DNA from: Metapseudomonas boanensis
GTDB taxonomy: Bacteria > Pseudomonadota > Gammaproteobacteria > Pseudomonadales > Pseudomonadaceae
DNA: 64,000 nucleotides
Assembly: GCF_018704125.1 (NCBI RefSeq)
Contig: NZ_JAGTIS010000004.1
Location: 124,001-188,000, forward strand
Reading direction: 5' to 3'
In this document: positions 36,690-48,600 of the stretch, piece after piece
How the letters are laid out: the number at the start of each line of letters is the position of its first letter
How positions within the stretch are numbered: the first letter of the stretch is position 1
Made by a program: the position numbers and the translations under genes
Notes under the pieces: generated by a model
Databases searched by the model: none
Told to the model about the DNA's origin: nothing
The model's input: the letters and a program-made list of their open reading frames with translations, nothing else

Positions 36690-38015
36690 CTATTTCGCCT
36701 GCGGCCGTTCCCCCGTTTCGGTTGTCGATGCATCACCCGATGGCTGGGCATCCCCCGATTGCATCTGATCATGGATCGACTTTTCATCCACCCGCGGGTC
36801 GAGCGCCGCGACCAGGGGCGAGCTAGTCATGTTGTCCGGGGTGGGCACATGGTGAAGTGGCGCCTCGTCGACCCGGTGCAGGCCGGTAACCGCATCCGGT
36901 CGCACCCTGAGGACCAGGACTGCCGCGCAGAAGCAGACAAAGGCATAGAGCATGTTCGGCCCGAGCAGCTTCATGAGGGCGCCAGTGAGCAACGGACCGA
37001 CACTCGCCCCCACGCCAAAGGTGATCAGCAGCATGGCCGTCAGGGAGACGCGGCGGTCAGCCTCGATATGGTCATTCGAAAAGGCCACTGCCAGCGGGTA
37101 GAGGCTGAACTGCAGCAGACAAACCAGGAAGCCCACGGGGAACAGCACTTCCAGCGGTGCCTGCGGCATGATCGCCAGGGGCAAGGCCGCGAGAGCCAGC
37201 AGCGCAGCCGTGCTGCGGATCAGTACCGCCCGGTCGTGCCGATCCGACAACCAGCCCAGCGGCCACTGGACCAGCAGGCCGGCCAGGATGCAACTACCCA
37301 TGAACAGACCGACCTGGTTGGTGGGCATCCCTTGCGACGTGGCATAGAGCGGCGCGAGGCCATAGAACGAGCCGATGACCAGTCCGGAGACCAGCACCGT
37401 CGTCATGGACTGCGGCACCCGCTTGATGAAAAAGCGCGGTTCCAGCGGGGCCGGGTGTAAAGGCGCCGGGTGGATCTTGCGAGTGACGGCCACTGGCACC
37501 AGGCACAACGCGAAGCACATCGCCACCAGCATCAACAGCTCGGGGCCCAGCCCCGGGTGCAGTACCAGCACCAACTGCCCCATGACCAACCCCAGGTAGG
37601 AGGCGACCATATAGCCGGCGAAGACCTGGCCCCGCTGGCTGGCATCCGCCTGTTCAGTGAGCCAGCTTTCGATGACCATGTACTGGCACATCATTCCCAG
37701 GCCCACCAACATCCGCATGACCAGCCAGGCAGGAAGCAGGCTGGTCAGGCCGTGACCAAGCACGGCCGCAGTCACTACGCCCGCACATGCCACATAGGCG
37801 CGTATGTGGCCGACCCTCGCGATCAGCCGGTGTCCCAGCTTGCCGCCGATGACCAGGCCGAAATAGTTCGCCGCCATCAGCGCGCCGACCCAGAGACCAT
37901 CCACCTTGTCGGCGGCCAGGCGAAGGCCGAGGTAGGTGCTGAGCAAGCCGGAGCCGATCAGCATCAACAGGGTGGCAAAATACAATGCGCGGAAAGATTT
38001 CCAGATTCGATGCAT
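36690..38015 (-). CDS. major facilitator superfamily transporter
   Basis: A 12-helix MFS permease of 441 residues. Helices are evident from residue 8 on (ALYFATLLMLIGSGLLSTYL). Loop 2-3 holds the family motif GGKLGHRLIARVGHIRAYVA, and the pseudo-repeat at mid-protein has WPLGWLSDRHDRAVLIRSTA. The last 55 residues are hydrophilic and Pro/Asp-rich (PLVAALDPRVDEKSIHDQMQ), an extended cytoplasmic tail. The sequence is of the YcaD/MFS-1 type. The substrate is not inferable; it lies 60 nt after the glutamate-ligase gene, so polyamine or amino-acid export is possible. Confidence 0.85.
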   Translation of the reverse strand: MHRIWKSFRALYFATLLMLIGSGLLSTYLGLRLAADKVDGLWVGALMAANYFGLVIGGKLGHRLIARVGHIRAYVACAGVVTAAVLGHGLTSLLPAWLVMRMLVGLGMMCQYMVIESWLTEQADASQRGQVFAGYMVASYLGLVMGQLVLVLHPGLGPELLMLVAMCFALCLVPVAVTRKIHPAPLHPAPLEPRFFIKRVPQSMTTVLVSGLVIGSFYGLAPLYATSQGMPTNQVGLFMGSCILAGLLVQWPLGWLSDRHDRAVLIRSTAALLALAALPLAIMPQAPLEVLFPVGFLVCLLQFSLYPLAVAFSNDHIEADRRVSLTAMLLITFGVGASVGPLLTGALMKLLGPNMLYAFVCFCAAVLVLRVRPDAVTGLHRVDEAPLHHVPTPDNMTSSPLVAALDPRVDEKSIHDQMQSGDAQPSGDASTTETGERPQAK

Positions 38016-38045
38016 CGGCGCTCCAGGCGGCTCCTTGTACTAGAG

Positions 38046-38066
38046 GGGCCGCCATTTCGGCGGCCC
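38046..38066. terminator. hairpin between the glutamine-synthetase-like and MFS genes
   Basis: GGGCCGCC and GGCGGCCC pair perfectly around ATTTC, just past the ligase stop. No long T run follows, so it may be an attenuating or mRNA-protecting structure instead of a full terminator. Confidence 0.55.
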
Positions 38067-38075
38067 TGCGGATAA

Positions 38076-39419
38076 TCAGACCTGGGAGGCGAGGATGCGC
38101 CGCTCCCAGGGCGTGATTTCATCGAAGAAGCTGCTGAGCTCCATCGTCTTGGTAGCAATGTAGCCTTCGATGAACTCCTTGCCGAACAGTTCTCGCGCCA
38201 AATCACTACGTTTCAGACGTTCGAGAGCGGCATGCAAGGTACAGGGCAGCAACAAAGAATCCGGTGCCTCGAATTCACCCTGGATCGGCTCGCTGGGCTG
38301 CAGTCGCTGCTCCAGGCCGTACAGGCCCGCCGCGAGGCTGGCGGCAATGGCCAGGTAGGGGTTGGCGTCCGCACCCGGCAGGCGGTTCTCGACCCGGCGG
38401 GCGACAGGAGCACTGGCGGGAACACGCAGGCCAGCCGCACGGTTGTCGTGGGACCAGCAGGCATTGTTCGGCGATGCATAGGGGTGGCAAAGGCGCTGGT
38501 AGGAGTTCACGTTGGGTGCGAAAAGTGCCGTGAGATCCGCCATGGCTGCCTGCTGGCCACCGATGAAATGGGAGAAAGCCTCAGTAGGCACGCCATCTTC
38601 GGCCGTGAAGATGTTCCGACCGCTATCGCTCGCCACGATGCTCTGGTGGATATGCATCGAACTGCCCGGCGTGTGGGCCAATGGCTTGGCCATGCACACC
38701 ACAGTAATGCCATGCTTGAGCGCCACCTCCTTGAGCAGGTGCTTGAAGAGGAAAGTCTGGTCGGCCAGCAACAGCGGATCACCATGCAGGAAATTGATCT
38801 CGAACTGGCTCACCCCCATTTCGTGCATGAAGGTGTCACGCGGCAGCCCCAGAACCTCCATGCAGCGATAGACCTCCTCGAAGAACGGGCGCAGGCCATT
38901 GTTCGAGGACACACTGAATGCGGAGCAGCCCGTTTCGCGACGCCCATCCAAGCCCTCCGGTGGCAGGAAGGGTTGCTGCGGATCGGGGTTGGGGGCGAAT
39001 ACGAAAAACTCCAGCTCGGTGGCGACTACCGGTTGCCAGCCATGCTCGGCGTAACGCTCGACCACCTTGCGCAGCAGGCCACGGGTCGACAGCCCAGACG
39101 GTCGGCCATCCAGTTCCTGAGCATCGCAAATGGCCAGTGCTCGCGGCTGCTCGCTCCAGGGCACGCGGTGGATCTGGCCGGGTTCGGCGACCAGGGCCAG
39201 GTCACCATCGTCGCTCCCGTAGAAGCGGGCTGGCGGATAGCCACCCATGATGCATTGCAGAAGCACACCGCGCGCCAGCTGAAGGCGACGCCCGGAGAGA
39301 AAACCCTCCCCGGTCATGACTTTGCCTCGCATCACACCGTTCAGATCAGGGGTGACACACTCGACTTCTTCGATGCCGGCCAAACGCTCTTCAAGCGGGC
39401 TGCGGACTTGGGTAGCCAT
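38076..39419 (-). CDS. glutamine-synthetase family gamma-glutamylpolyamine synthetase-like enzyme
   Basis: A 447-residue glutamine-synthetase-fold ligase. Visible motifs are the N-terminal beta-grasp with TPDLNGVMRGKVM, the metal-binding VVATELEFFVFAPN, MGVSQFEINFLHGDPLLLAD, the HIHQS site in GSSMHIHQSIVASD, and NRAAGLRVPASAPVARRVEN near the nucleotide/glutamate site. It lacks the adenylylation-loop Tyr context of true GlnA and resembles SpuI/PauA enzymes that join glutamate to putrescine or other amines. Polyamine use fits the polyamine-type genes at 25.6-28 kb, but the substrate is inferred. Confidence 0.82.
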   Translation of the reverse strand: MATQVRSPLEERLAGIEEVECVTPDLNGVMRGKVMTGEGFLSGRRLQLARGVLLQCIMGGYPPARFYGSDDGDLALVAEPGQIHRVPWSEQPRALAICDAQELDGRPSGLSTRGLLRKVVERYAEHGWQPVVATELEFFVFAPNPDPQQPFLPPEGLDGRRETGCSAFSVSSNNGLRPFFEEVYRCMEVLGLPRDTFMHEMGVSQFEINFLHGDPLLLADQTFLFKHLLKEVALKHGITVVCMAKPLAHTPGSSMHIHQSIVASDSGRNIFTAEDGVPTEAFSHFIGGQQAAMADLTALFAPNVNSYQRLCHPYASPNNACWSHDNRAAGLRVPASAPVARRVENRLPGADANPYLAIAASLAAGLYGLEQRLQPSEPIQGEFEAPDSLLLPCTLHAALERLKRSDLARELFGKEFIEGYIATKTMELSSFFDEITPWERRILASQV

Positions 39420-39595
39420 GGTTATTGTCCTTGTGCACTACAACCGCTCTTCGTGGCGGTTTGTACAAAATACGCACCAGGCGTTCGAAATATCAAGCAC
39501 TGCAAAGAGCCAACTGAAGCCGGTAAAACCTCCCGACTTTGCACCCATGGCGTTACAGGAGTCGCCGGCAGATTGCAGGCGCATCAAACGCAAGG

Positions 39596-39624
39596 AGGGC
39601 CACGGTGCCAAGCACCATGACCCT
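39596..39624 (-). terminator. hairpin after the first giant peroxidase gene
   Basis: On the minus strand AGGGTCATGGTGC pairs over 13 positions (two or three G-T) with GGCACCGTGGCCCT around a TT loop, starting 32 nt past the stop. It lacks a long T run but is very stable. Confidence 0.65.
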
Positions 39625-39655
39625 CGAGGTTGCCTCCTGTTATGACGCCAGCGTC

Positions 39656-42600
39656 TCAACCCGCCAGGATGAAATCCGTCTGGGTAACCGCTGTCGAGTC
39701 CGCCACCCCCACCAGGGTGATGCTATTGGCGCCGATGGTGACCACGGTGCTGCCGGCTACTCCAGCGATGCCCACATTGGCGCCGAAGGTGGCCGCCGTG
39801 ATCCCCAGGCTCTCGATATTGAGCCGATCCTGGCCCCCCAGCGGGTTGGCATCGAAGTCCGCGATCGTGTCCTGGCCGAAGCCCGCACCGAACACGAAGA
39901 TGTCATTGCCAGCCCCGCCGACCATGTAGTCGTTGCCGCCCATGCCGAAGATGGCATCGTGGCCCGATCCGCCGACAATGGTGTTGTTCAGCGCGTTACC
40001 GAAGGCCATGTCGAAGTTGCCAGTGCCGCCGAAGAACAGCCCCTCGAGGTTCGCCCCCAGCTCGAACACCGACAGCGAGGTCGACACCGAGTCGATCCCG
40101 GCGCCGGCCAGCTCCAGGACCACATCCCCGGCCTCGGTCACCTCGTAGAGGTCGTTGCCCAGGCCACCGGCCATGAAGTCGGCCCCGGCGCCACCGATCA
40201 GCACATCATTGCCGGCGCCACCCACCATCAGGTTGTCGAGTTCGTTACCGATACCGAGGAAGTTGCCGCTGCCACCATAGAACAGACCCTCGAGGTTCGG
40301 CCCGAGGACATAGGTCAGCAGCGAGGTCGACACCGTGTCATGCCCGGCTCCGCTCAGTTCGTTCACCACATCCCCGGCGTCGGTGACTTCATAGACATCG
40401 TTGCCCAGACCGCCGCGCAGGGTGTCGGCTCCGCCACGGCCGATCAGCACGTCGTTGCCACTGCCGCCCACCATCAGGTTGGCCAGATCGTTACCGATAC
40501 CGGTGAAGTTGGCGCTGCCGTCGAAGTACAGGTTCTCAACATTGGCCCCCAGCGTGTGGCTGGCCAGCGATGTCACCACCAGGTCCTGCCCGCCGCCGGC
40601 CGCCTCGAGCACCACATCCCCGAGGTTCTCGACGTTATAGCCGTCATTGCCCTGGCCACCGACCATCATGTCAGCCCCGACGCCACCGATCAGCACATCG
40701 TTGCCGGCGCCGCCTACGATGACGTTGTTCAGCGCATTGCCGGTGCCGACGAAGTTGCCGCTGCCGCCGAAGAACAGCCCTTCGACGTTAGCCCCCAGGG
40801 TGTAGCTGCCGAGCGAGGTCGACACCGTGTCATGTCCGGCACTGCCCGCTTCAACCACCACATCCCCGGTATCGGTGACTTCATAGATATCGTTGCCCAG
40901 ACCGCCAATCATCGCATCGGCCCCGGCCCCGCCCATCATCACGTCGTCGCCGGCATCACCGTTGAGGGTGTCGTCGCCCAGCCCCCCGAACAGCGTGTCG
41001 TTGCCGTCGAGGGCATTGATCAGGTCGGCGCCGATGGTGCCGATCAGGTTGTCAACACCTGGCGTGCCAACGATCAGGGCGCCGACTACCGCGGTGGTGG
41101 CAGAGGTGCGTGAGGTCGTAGTGCCGAAATCATCGGTGAAGGTGGCGATGACCCGCAGTTGCTGGCCGACCTGGGTCGCGGTCGGCGTGAAGCCACGGTT
41201 GGTCGCCCCGGCGATGTTGGTGAAGGTCACGCCGTCGCTCGAGGACTGCCACTGGTAGGTGAAGATCGCGGTGGTGAGGCCATCCGGATCGTCGATGGTA
41301 CCGGGCGAGGCCGCCAGCGACAGCGACTGGGTTGGCGACATGTCGCTGATCGCCGGTTCTCCAGTGGTCGCATCCGGGGCCGGATCAGCCAGAACCGCCG
41401 CAGTCGGTGCCGAGAACGCGGTTTCCAGCACGCCATTGGCGTCCTTGTAGATCGCCTTGAGCCGCAACTGCAGGCCGACCAGGTCAGCCGTAACCCGGAA
41501 GGTCGGTCCGGCGGCCACATCCAGCTCACCGCCTGCAGTCAGCGTCGTGATGTCGACGAAGACACCATCACCGGTGTCCACCTGCCAGTAATAGGCCACC
41601 TGGCCAGTGATGGTACCGCCGGGGTTGTCCGGATCGGTGAGCCCGCCAATCGAAGCCTTCATCAGGGTGCCGACTTCTGGCGTGGTGTCATTGACGGACA
41701 ACAAGCCTTCCGGACCGCTGTTGTTGCCAGGCGCGACGAAGAGCACGTCGTTGGCGAACTGCAACCGTTCGATGTTGGTCAGCCGGTCGACACCGTCCGA
41801 GCCCACCAGGTCGGTCACGGTGAGGGAGCCATCGTCATTGATGACGATGTCGTACTGCTCCACGTTGCCGCTGTAGACGGCTGTGTCGTAGCCGAGCCCG
41901 TTTCCGTCCATGATCTCGCGTACGATCACCAGCTGTCCCGGGTTGTAGGTGCCGTTGACCATGAACGGCGCCAGGTCCGTCAGGTTGTTGAAGCTGGCGA
42001 TTTCGCCTCCGGTGCCATCGACATTGGCACGCACGCTGATGCGCACGTTCAGCCACTTGTCACCATCCATCAGGTCGTCACCGCCGCCGCCCAAAAGCAT
42101 GTCGCTGCCGTCACCGGCCAGGATGATGTTGCCGCTGCCGAATGAAGTTACACCTGCTCCCAGAAACTCCTGCAGACCGGCGATCAGGCTGATATTGGTC
42201 AGCACGCTGCCATAGGCGCCCGACGTGGCGATCAACGTCGCATCGGCATCGTCGCCGCGGAGGATGTCGCTGAACGCGGAGCCGGACACCCCTTCAGTCG
42301 ACTCGAAGCGGGCCAGGACCGATGTGGCCCCCGGAGCGATCGGTGCCTCGATGAAGGCACGCAGACGCATGTCGATGCTGACGCCCGCCGGGTCGTCCTT
42401 GAATACGGCCCAGTCGAAGCCCGACATCCCGACATAGCGGTCTCCCTCCCCGCCGTTGCCCATCATGATGTCGTCGCCGCCTTCACCGTCCATCCGGTCG
42501 ATGATGCCGAACTCACCGAGGAACACGTCGTGCCCGATGATCGGGTCATTGCCGAAGGGGTCGAAGTTGTCGCCGGCCGCGCCATCGGGCATGCCCTGTT

Positions 42601-45600
42601 CGATCCAGTCGTCGCCCTCGTTACCGAAGATGAATTCGACGGAGCGCACACCGAGGATGAAGTCATTGCCGGTGCCACCGAAGGCTTCCGAGGCATCTTC
42701 GACGTTGATGATGAAGTCGTTGCCGAATCCGCCCAGCAACAAGTTGATGCCGTTACCACCATGGATGACGTCGTTGCCTTCGCCGCCCTGGATATTGTCG
42801 TCGCCCCCCCTGTCAGTCAGGATGTCGTCGCCGGCGCCACCAAAGATGATGTCGTTGCCGTCGCCGCCTTCCAGTCGGTCGTTACCGGCATCGCCGTGCA
42901 GAGTGTCATCGCCGATGCTGGCAATGAGGGTGTCATTGCCGGCGCTACCCCCGAGCACCACATGGTCCTCGCCGTTGTACTGCAGGAAGTTGGCACTGCG
43001 CAGAACCAGCGGGATCAACGGGTTGGCGCCCAGCGGATCCTCGCGGCCAGTGATCCCCAAGCCAGTGAACTGCACGTTCTGGTCGACCTCAAGAGTGAAG
43101 GCTGGGGTCGAGAACACATCACCTGGCAGGTGGGTGGCGTCGGTGTTGGCCATGATCAACTTGGCGAAGGAGTTGTTCTCCAGCTCGCTGAGGAAGTTCA
43201 GGCCGGCAGTGCGCTCCAGATAATAGAACCGGTCGCCGTCTTGGAGTTTCTCCATCTGCGTCTCGAAGACGAAGTTGAAGGTCGATCCCAGCAGGCCACC
43301 GAAGGGCATCTGCCGCTCGGCGAGACCACCGATCCACAGGTCAATGTCATTGACGCCGGTGGTGGCCGCCGGACCATTGAGGAACTCCAGCCGGTCGTCC
43401 GGCGCACCAACCCCACCAAACACCAAGGCGAAGGCCGCAGCACGCTTGTCGGTCAGGGTCGTGGCGCTGGTGACCGAGGTATGTGTGCCGTAGGCGGCGA
43501 TGAAGTTGACCACCGATTCCTGGTGCTTCAGGTTCATCGCGAAGTCCAGCCAGCTGGTGTAGGGCTTGAGCTGGGCATCGCCGGTGGCGTTGTAGAACTC
43601 CAGACGCGCGGCATTCAAGGACGGCACACCGGTATCCCGGCCACGGGTGAGGTTGATGGTCGGCAGGTCGAGCGGCAGACCCAGCAAGTTGTTGCGCAGC
43701 GCCTCGGTGACGAACTCATCGATCTCGTTGCCGAGCTGCCGGGTCATGCCACGGACAATGGCGCCCGCGGCCTGATCGGCCGTGACCGTGACGGTTCCGC
43801 CCGCCCCATCGCTGAGCTGGTTGAAGGACAGCGGGTTGAGGAAAGCTGCGATCAGGCCCATGGAACTGTCAGTGAAGTTCGCGTCGAAGCGGTCAACGGT
43901 TTCGGTCAGCATCGAGTGACCAAAGCGATAGACCACGTGGGCAAACTCCGCGACGATGGCCGGGTTGATCGCGGTGTCGTACACCTGGGTCGGCGCGAAG
44001 AAGATGTCGACCTGGGGTTGCACCTTGCGGGCGAACTCTTCGAAGACCAGGTGCTGGTACTGCATTTCAGTGGTGAACCGCGCCGCTTGGAACAGGCGCT
44101 CGCCATTCCAGCTGCCATCGGGGAACTGCCATTCAGCGACGAAGGCCGGGTCATTGCTGGCCAGGACCACCGCCTTGATGTGCTCGATCATCCGGTTGTG
44201 CTCGGCGTGGAACACGTGGTGCACGGCGGTCAGGCCGATGTTCTCGTTGCCGCGGCCGTCGCCGGTAATGAAGTGTGCATTCAGCAATTCATCGTCATAG
44301 GTCCCGGCAATACCATCGTCGGTGCCTGCCACCAGATCAGCATCAGGTGTCAGCAATGCACCGGCAGAGTTGCGGGGGTTGGCGCTGTGGGCAATGTCAT
44401 CGAGGAACGCATGGTTGGTGCGAACCACGTTGGCGGGCACCGCCAGACCGCCGGCCACCCCTTCCACGAAGCCCGTGGCCGTGACGAACTGGGCGAAGCC
44501 GTTGGCGCCAGGAACGAACTTGCCATAGGCGTCGGTCACCAGCATCGGCAGGTTGGTGACATCGGCATCGGTCAGGATGACGCCAAGCATCAGGGCCTGG
44601 GCCTTGACCTGTGCCCAGGTCGGCAGACCGCCGTCGACACCGTCCAACAGCCGGCCGGTCGCAACCGGATCCCCCGCAGCATTGAGTTCGTACTCGCGCA
44701 GGAAGACCTGGTGCGACGGGTGCGAGGTGTAGGTCTGGTTCTGGTCGACGAATGGCGTGGTCTGGTTATTGTGCAGGTGCACATCATCCGAGGTGCCAAG
44801 GACATTGTCCGCCCCAGCCTGGACCAACGTATTAGTGGCACGGGTCAGCAGCATGAAGCGTTGCGCTTCAGGCAGGTCGTCCGTCGTCCCGGCTATGCCG
44901 TCTGCGCCCAGCACCAGCGGATCGTCGGCTTGCAACGGCACGAAGATGACGCCGTTGCCCCCCTTGTTCACCAGGTCGAGGCCATGGTCGAAGAACTGGC
45001 CGAACAGGGTGAACCAGGAGTTGAAACCGGCCGACAACCCCTCATCGGGTGCGGTGTTGGGAATGAACAGCGGCTGCCCGCGAGGAATAGCCACACCCCC
45101 GAGGTCGAGCAAGGTCCCAATTGCATAGGGCAAGCCGGTAGCGGAATCGATCTGCGTGCCATCTGCCAGGACGCCCAGCCCGGCATCGACGAAGGCCTGG
45201 ACCGCCACCGGGTTGGTGATGGTCTGGTCGACCACCAGGTTGGAGATGATACGGGGGTCGGAATCCACCACATTGCCATTCGCGGCATAGTTGGTGTTCG
45301 TGGTGCCGGCAAATGGTGTCTCATCGTTCTCGTTGCGGAAGAACTGATCCAGCAGCAGCGGGAACGGGTTGTCTGCTGCACCGAACTCTTCCTGTCCGGT
45401 CACCAGGTTGTTGAACGAGCCATCGACCGTACGAAGCCCAAAGGCAACCCGCGAGTTCGGCAGGATGTCCATCAGGTTCTCGCCTGCGGAATGGCGTTCG
45501 GCGATTCTGATCTGATCGAGGATGAACTGCAGGTCGCCGCGAATCAGGTGCACGCCGCCATTGACCGGGTCCGTCGCGCTCTCGGCCGGTATTGCGACCG

Positions 45601-48600
45601 GTGGAGTGGGAGCGACCAGACCGTCAACTGCGGCAGTTGGCGTCGAGAACGCTGTCTCCATCACGCCGTCGCCATCCTGGTAGATGGCCTTGACGCGAAT
45701 GGCCACGCCATCCAGATCAGCAGTGACGAGGAAGGTACCGCGTGCCGCGGTAGATGGGGCATCCCCGCCAGCCGTGACGATGTCGTGGAATATGCCGGAG
45801 CCAGGCTCGACCTCGAACTGCCAGACGAAGCTCACCGGTCTGCCATCCAGCGACCCGGTGGGATTATCAGGGCTGACATTCTCGGCATCGGTCACGCCTG
45901 CCACCGAGGCTCTCAGCAACTGTCCGACTGCCGGAGTATTGTCCAGTGTGTTGGTGTTCGCATCGAAAATGGTCACCAGGCCCACAGGGAGGCTGTTGAG
46001 ACCCAGGACAGGATCAGGCTCGACGAAGGTGCCGGAGACAGGGTCGAACACCAGGGTCTGGTCGGAGAACTGCAGGCGCTCGATGTTCAGCAGGGTATCG
46101 GTGCCCTCAGTGCCCGCAGCAACACCGACGTTGTCGGTGACCGTGGTGACCCCGTTGAGGGTGGTAACGGTGTAGTTGGCTCGTGGCCCTGCATAGACTG
46201 CTGTATCCAGGCTGTCGTCATCGTCCAGAATCTCACGCACGATACTCAGCTGGCTTGGGTTGATCTCACCCGAGAGCATGCGCGGGATCAGCTCCTGGAG
46301 GCTCTGCACGGTGGTCACATTGGGGTTGCCGGTGACCGCGACACGGACATTCAGCCAGCGGTCGCCATCGATCAGGTCGTCGCCGCGGCGCCCCTCGATC
46401 ACGTCACTGCCACTGCCACCGAGGAGGATGTTGCCCGACGAGAAGGAAATCACACCCGGGCCGAAGGCCTCGTCGAACAGGGCCTGCAGACCAGTGATCA
46501 GGGCGATATTGGTCAGCACGCTACCTTGCGCGCCATCGGTGGGAATGGTCGTGGCATCGGAGTCATCCCCTTTCAGGATGTCGCCGAACGCCGAACCGGA
46601 AAGCCCCTCCACTTCGGCGAAGCGGTCCAGCAGACCGGCATTGGAGGCCGTTACCGGTGGTTCGATGAAGTCGTCGATCAACAGGTTGGCAGTGACCCCG
46701 CGCGGGTCGCTGCCATAACTGGCCCAGTCGAAGCCCGAGGCGCCGTCGAAGTGGTCGGAGCCATCGGAACCGACCATGATGTCGTCACCGCCCTCACCCA
46801 TGACTTCATCGAAGCCGCCACCGGTGATGAACACATCGTTGCCTGCCACATCATCTGTGGCGAAAGGCGCGAAGTTATCGCCGGGTGCGCCGTCCTGGGT
46901 GCCGATCTCGATCCAGTCGTCGCCTTCGTTACCTGCAGTCGGCAGGTTGGTCTTGGCACCGAATACGAAGTCGTTGCCGGGGCCGGCAAAGGTGTCCGAG
47001 ACATCTTCACCGGTAACGATGAAGTCACTGCCGGCGCCGCCCAGGATCAGGTTGAATCCGTTGCCGCCATGCAGCACGTCGTTACCGTCGCCGCCCCTCA
47101 GGGTATCGTCGCCCCCCAGGTCGGTGATGATATCGTCACCGGCTCCGCCCTCCAGGTTGTCGACACCATCGCCGCCTTCCAGCCGATCGTTGCCTGCATC
47201 GCCCCAAAGCGTATCGTCGCCGATGCTGGAGATCAGGATGTCATCGCCGGCGGTACCGCCCAGTACCACATGGTCCTCGCCGGTGTAGCGCAGGTAGTTG
47301 GTGTCAGGCCCTACCGTATCGGGGTTGTCGCGGATCACCAGGGGCGCAATCAGACCGACCCCGGTTGGGTCGTCACGGCCGGTGAGACCTAGCCCGGTGA
47401 ACTGTACGGCTGCATTGACCTCGAGGGTAAAGGCTGGAGTGGAGAAGATGTCCGCCGGCAGGTGCGTGACGTCAGTGTTGAGCATCACCAGTTTGGCGAA
47501 GGAGTTGTTCTCCATCTCGGTCAGGAAGTTCAGTCCCGCCAGGCGGCCGAGATAGTAGAAACGGTCTCCATTCTGCAACGCTTCCAACTGGGTCTCGAAC
47601 ACGAAGTTGAAGGTAGACCCCAGCAGGCCGCCGAACGGCATCTGCTTCTCGGCCAGGCCGCCGACCCAGAAGTCCACCAGGTCAAGACCTGTCGTGGTGA
47701 CGCCATCCGGGCCACTGGCCCAGGCCCCGGTGCTGTTGAGGAAGTCCAGGCGGTCAATCGGCTCACCGACACCGCCGAAGACAATGGCCATGGCAGCGGC
47801 GCGCTTATCGGCCAGTGTCGTTGCAGCCGTGATGGTCGAGTGGGTGCCGTAAGCCGCGATGAAGTTGACCAGGGACAGCTCATGCTTGAGGTTACCCATG
47901 AAGTCGACCCAGCTGGTGTAAGCCTCCAGCTGGCTGTCGCCTGTGGCCTCGAAGAAGCTGCGGCGCGCTGCGTTCAGCGAAGGCACGCCGGCATCACGAC
48001 CACGGGCAATGTTGATGGTCGCCAGGTCCAGGGGTAGGCCAAGCAGGTTGTTGCGCAGCGCTTCGGTGACGAACTCATCGATCTCGTTGCCCTGCTGGCG
48101 TGTCAGGCCGCGAACGATGGCGCCGGCCGCCTGCTCCGCCGTTACGCCACTGGTCGCGAACGCAAGCGGGTTGAGGAAGGCGGCGATCAGGCCGATTTCA
48201 CTGTTGACGAAGTTCGGGTCCATCCGGTCGATGGTTTCGGTCAGCATTGAGTGGCCGAAGCGGTACACCACATGAGCGAACTCGGCCGTAATCGACGGGT
48301 CGATGGTGGTGTCGAAACCGTTTGGCGCCAGGAACTCATCGATGTTCGGCTGCACCTTGCGTGCGAACTCTTCGAACACCAGGTGCTGGTACTGCATCTC
48401 GGTGCCGAACTTGGCGGCCTGGAACAGGCGCTCGCCATCCCACTGCAGGGCGGCGATCTGATCCGGCGTGGTCGGGAACACCGCCGGAGCAGTGCCCGGC
48501 ATCAGCCAGTTGCTGAGGAAGGCCAGATCGGCCGACTGCAGGATCACATCTTTGGTGTGGTCCACCAGGCGATTGTGCTCGGAGTGGAACACATGGTGCA

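Noticed and set aside
40100-41000. Regular short repeats that could suggest a CRISPR or tandem array
   Set aside because: They are coding repeats (GGxGNDxLxGG units and EVTDAGDVV blocks) inside the RTX array, in frame and imperfect, without unique spacers.
42530-47392. Very long open frame on the plus strand (about 1620 codons) opposite peroxidase gene 1
   Set aside because: It mirrors the Asp/Gly-rich RTX and peroxidase coding on the minus strand, where codon bias avoids stops. Its product is rich in unlikely His/Val/Gln strings and has no domain pattern.
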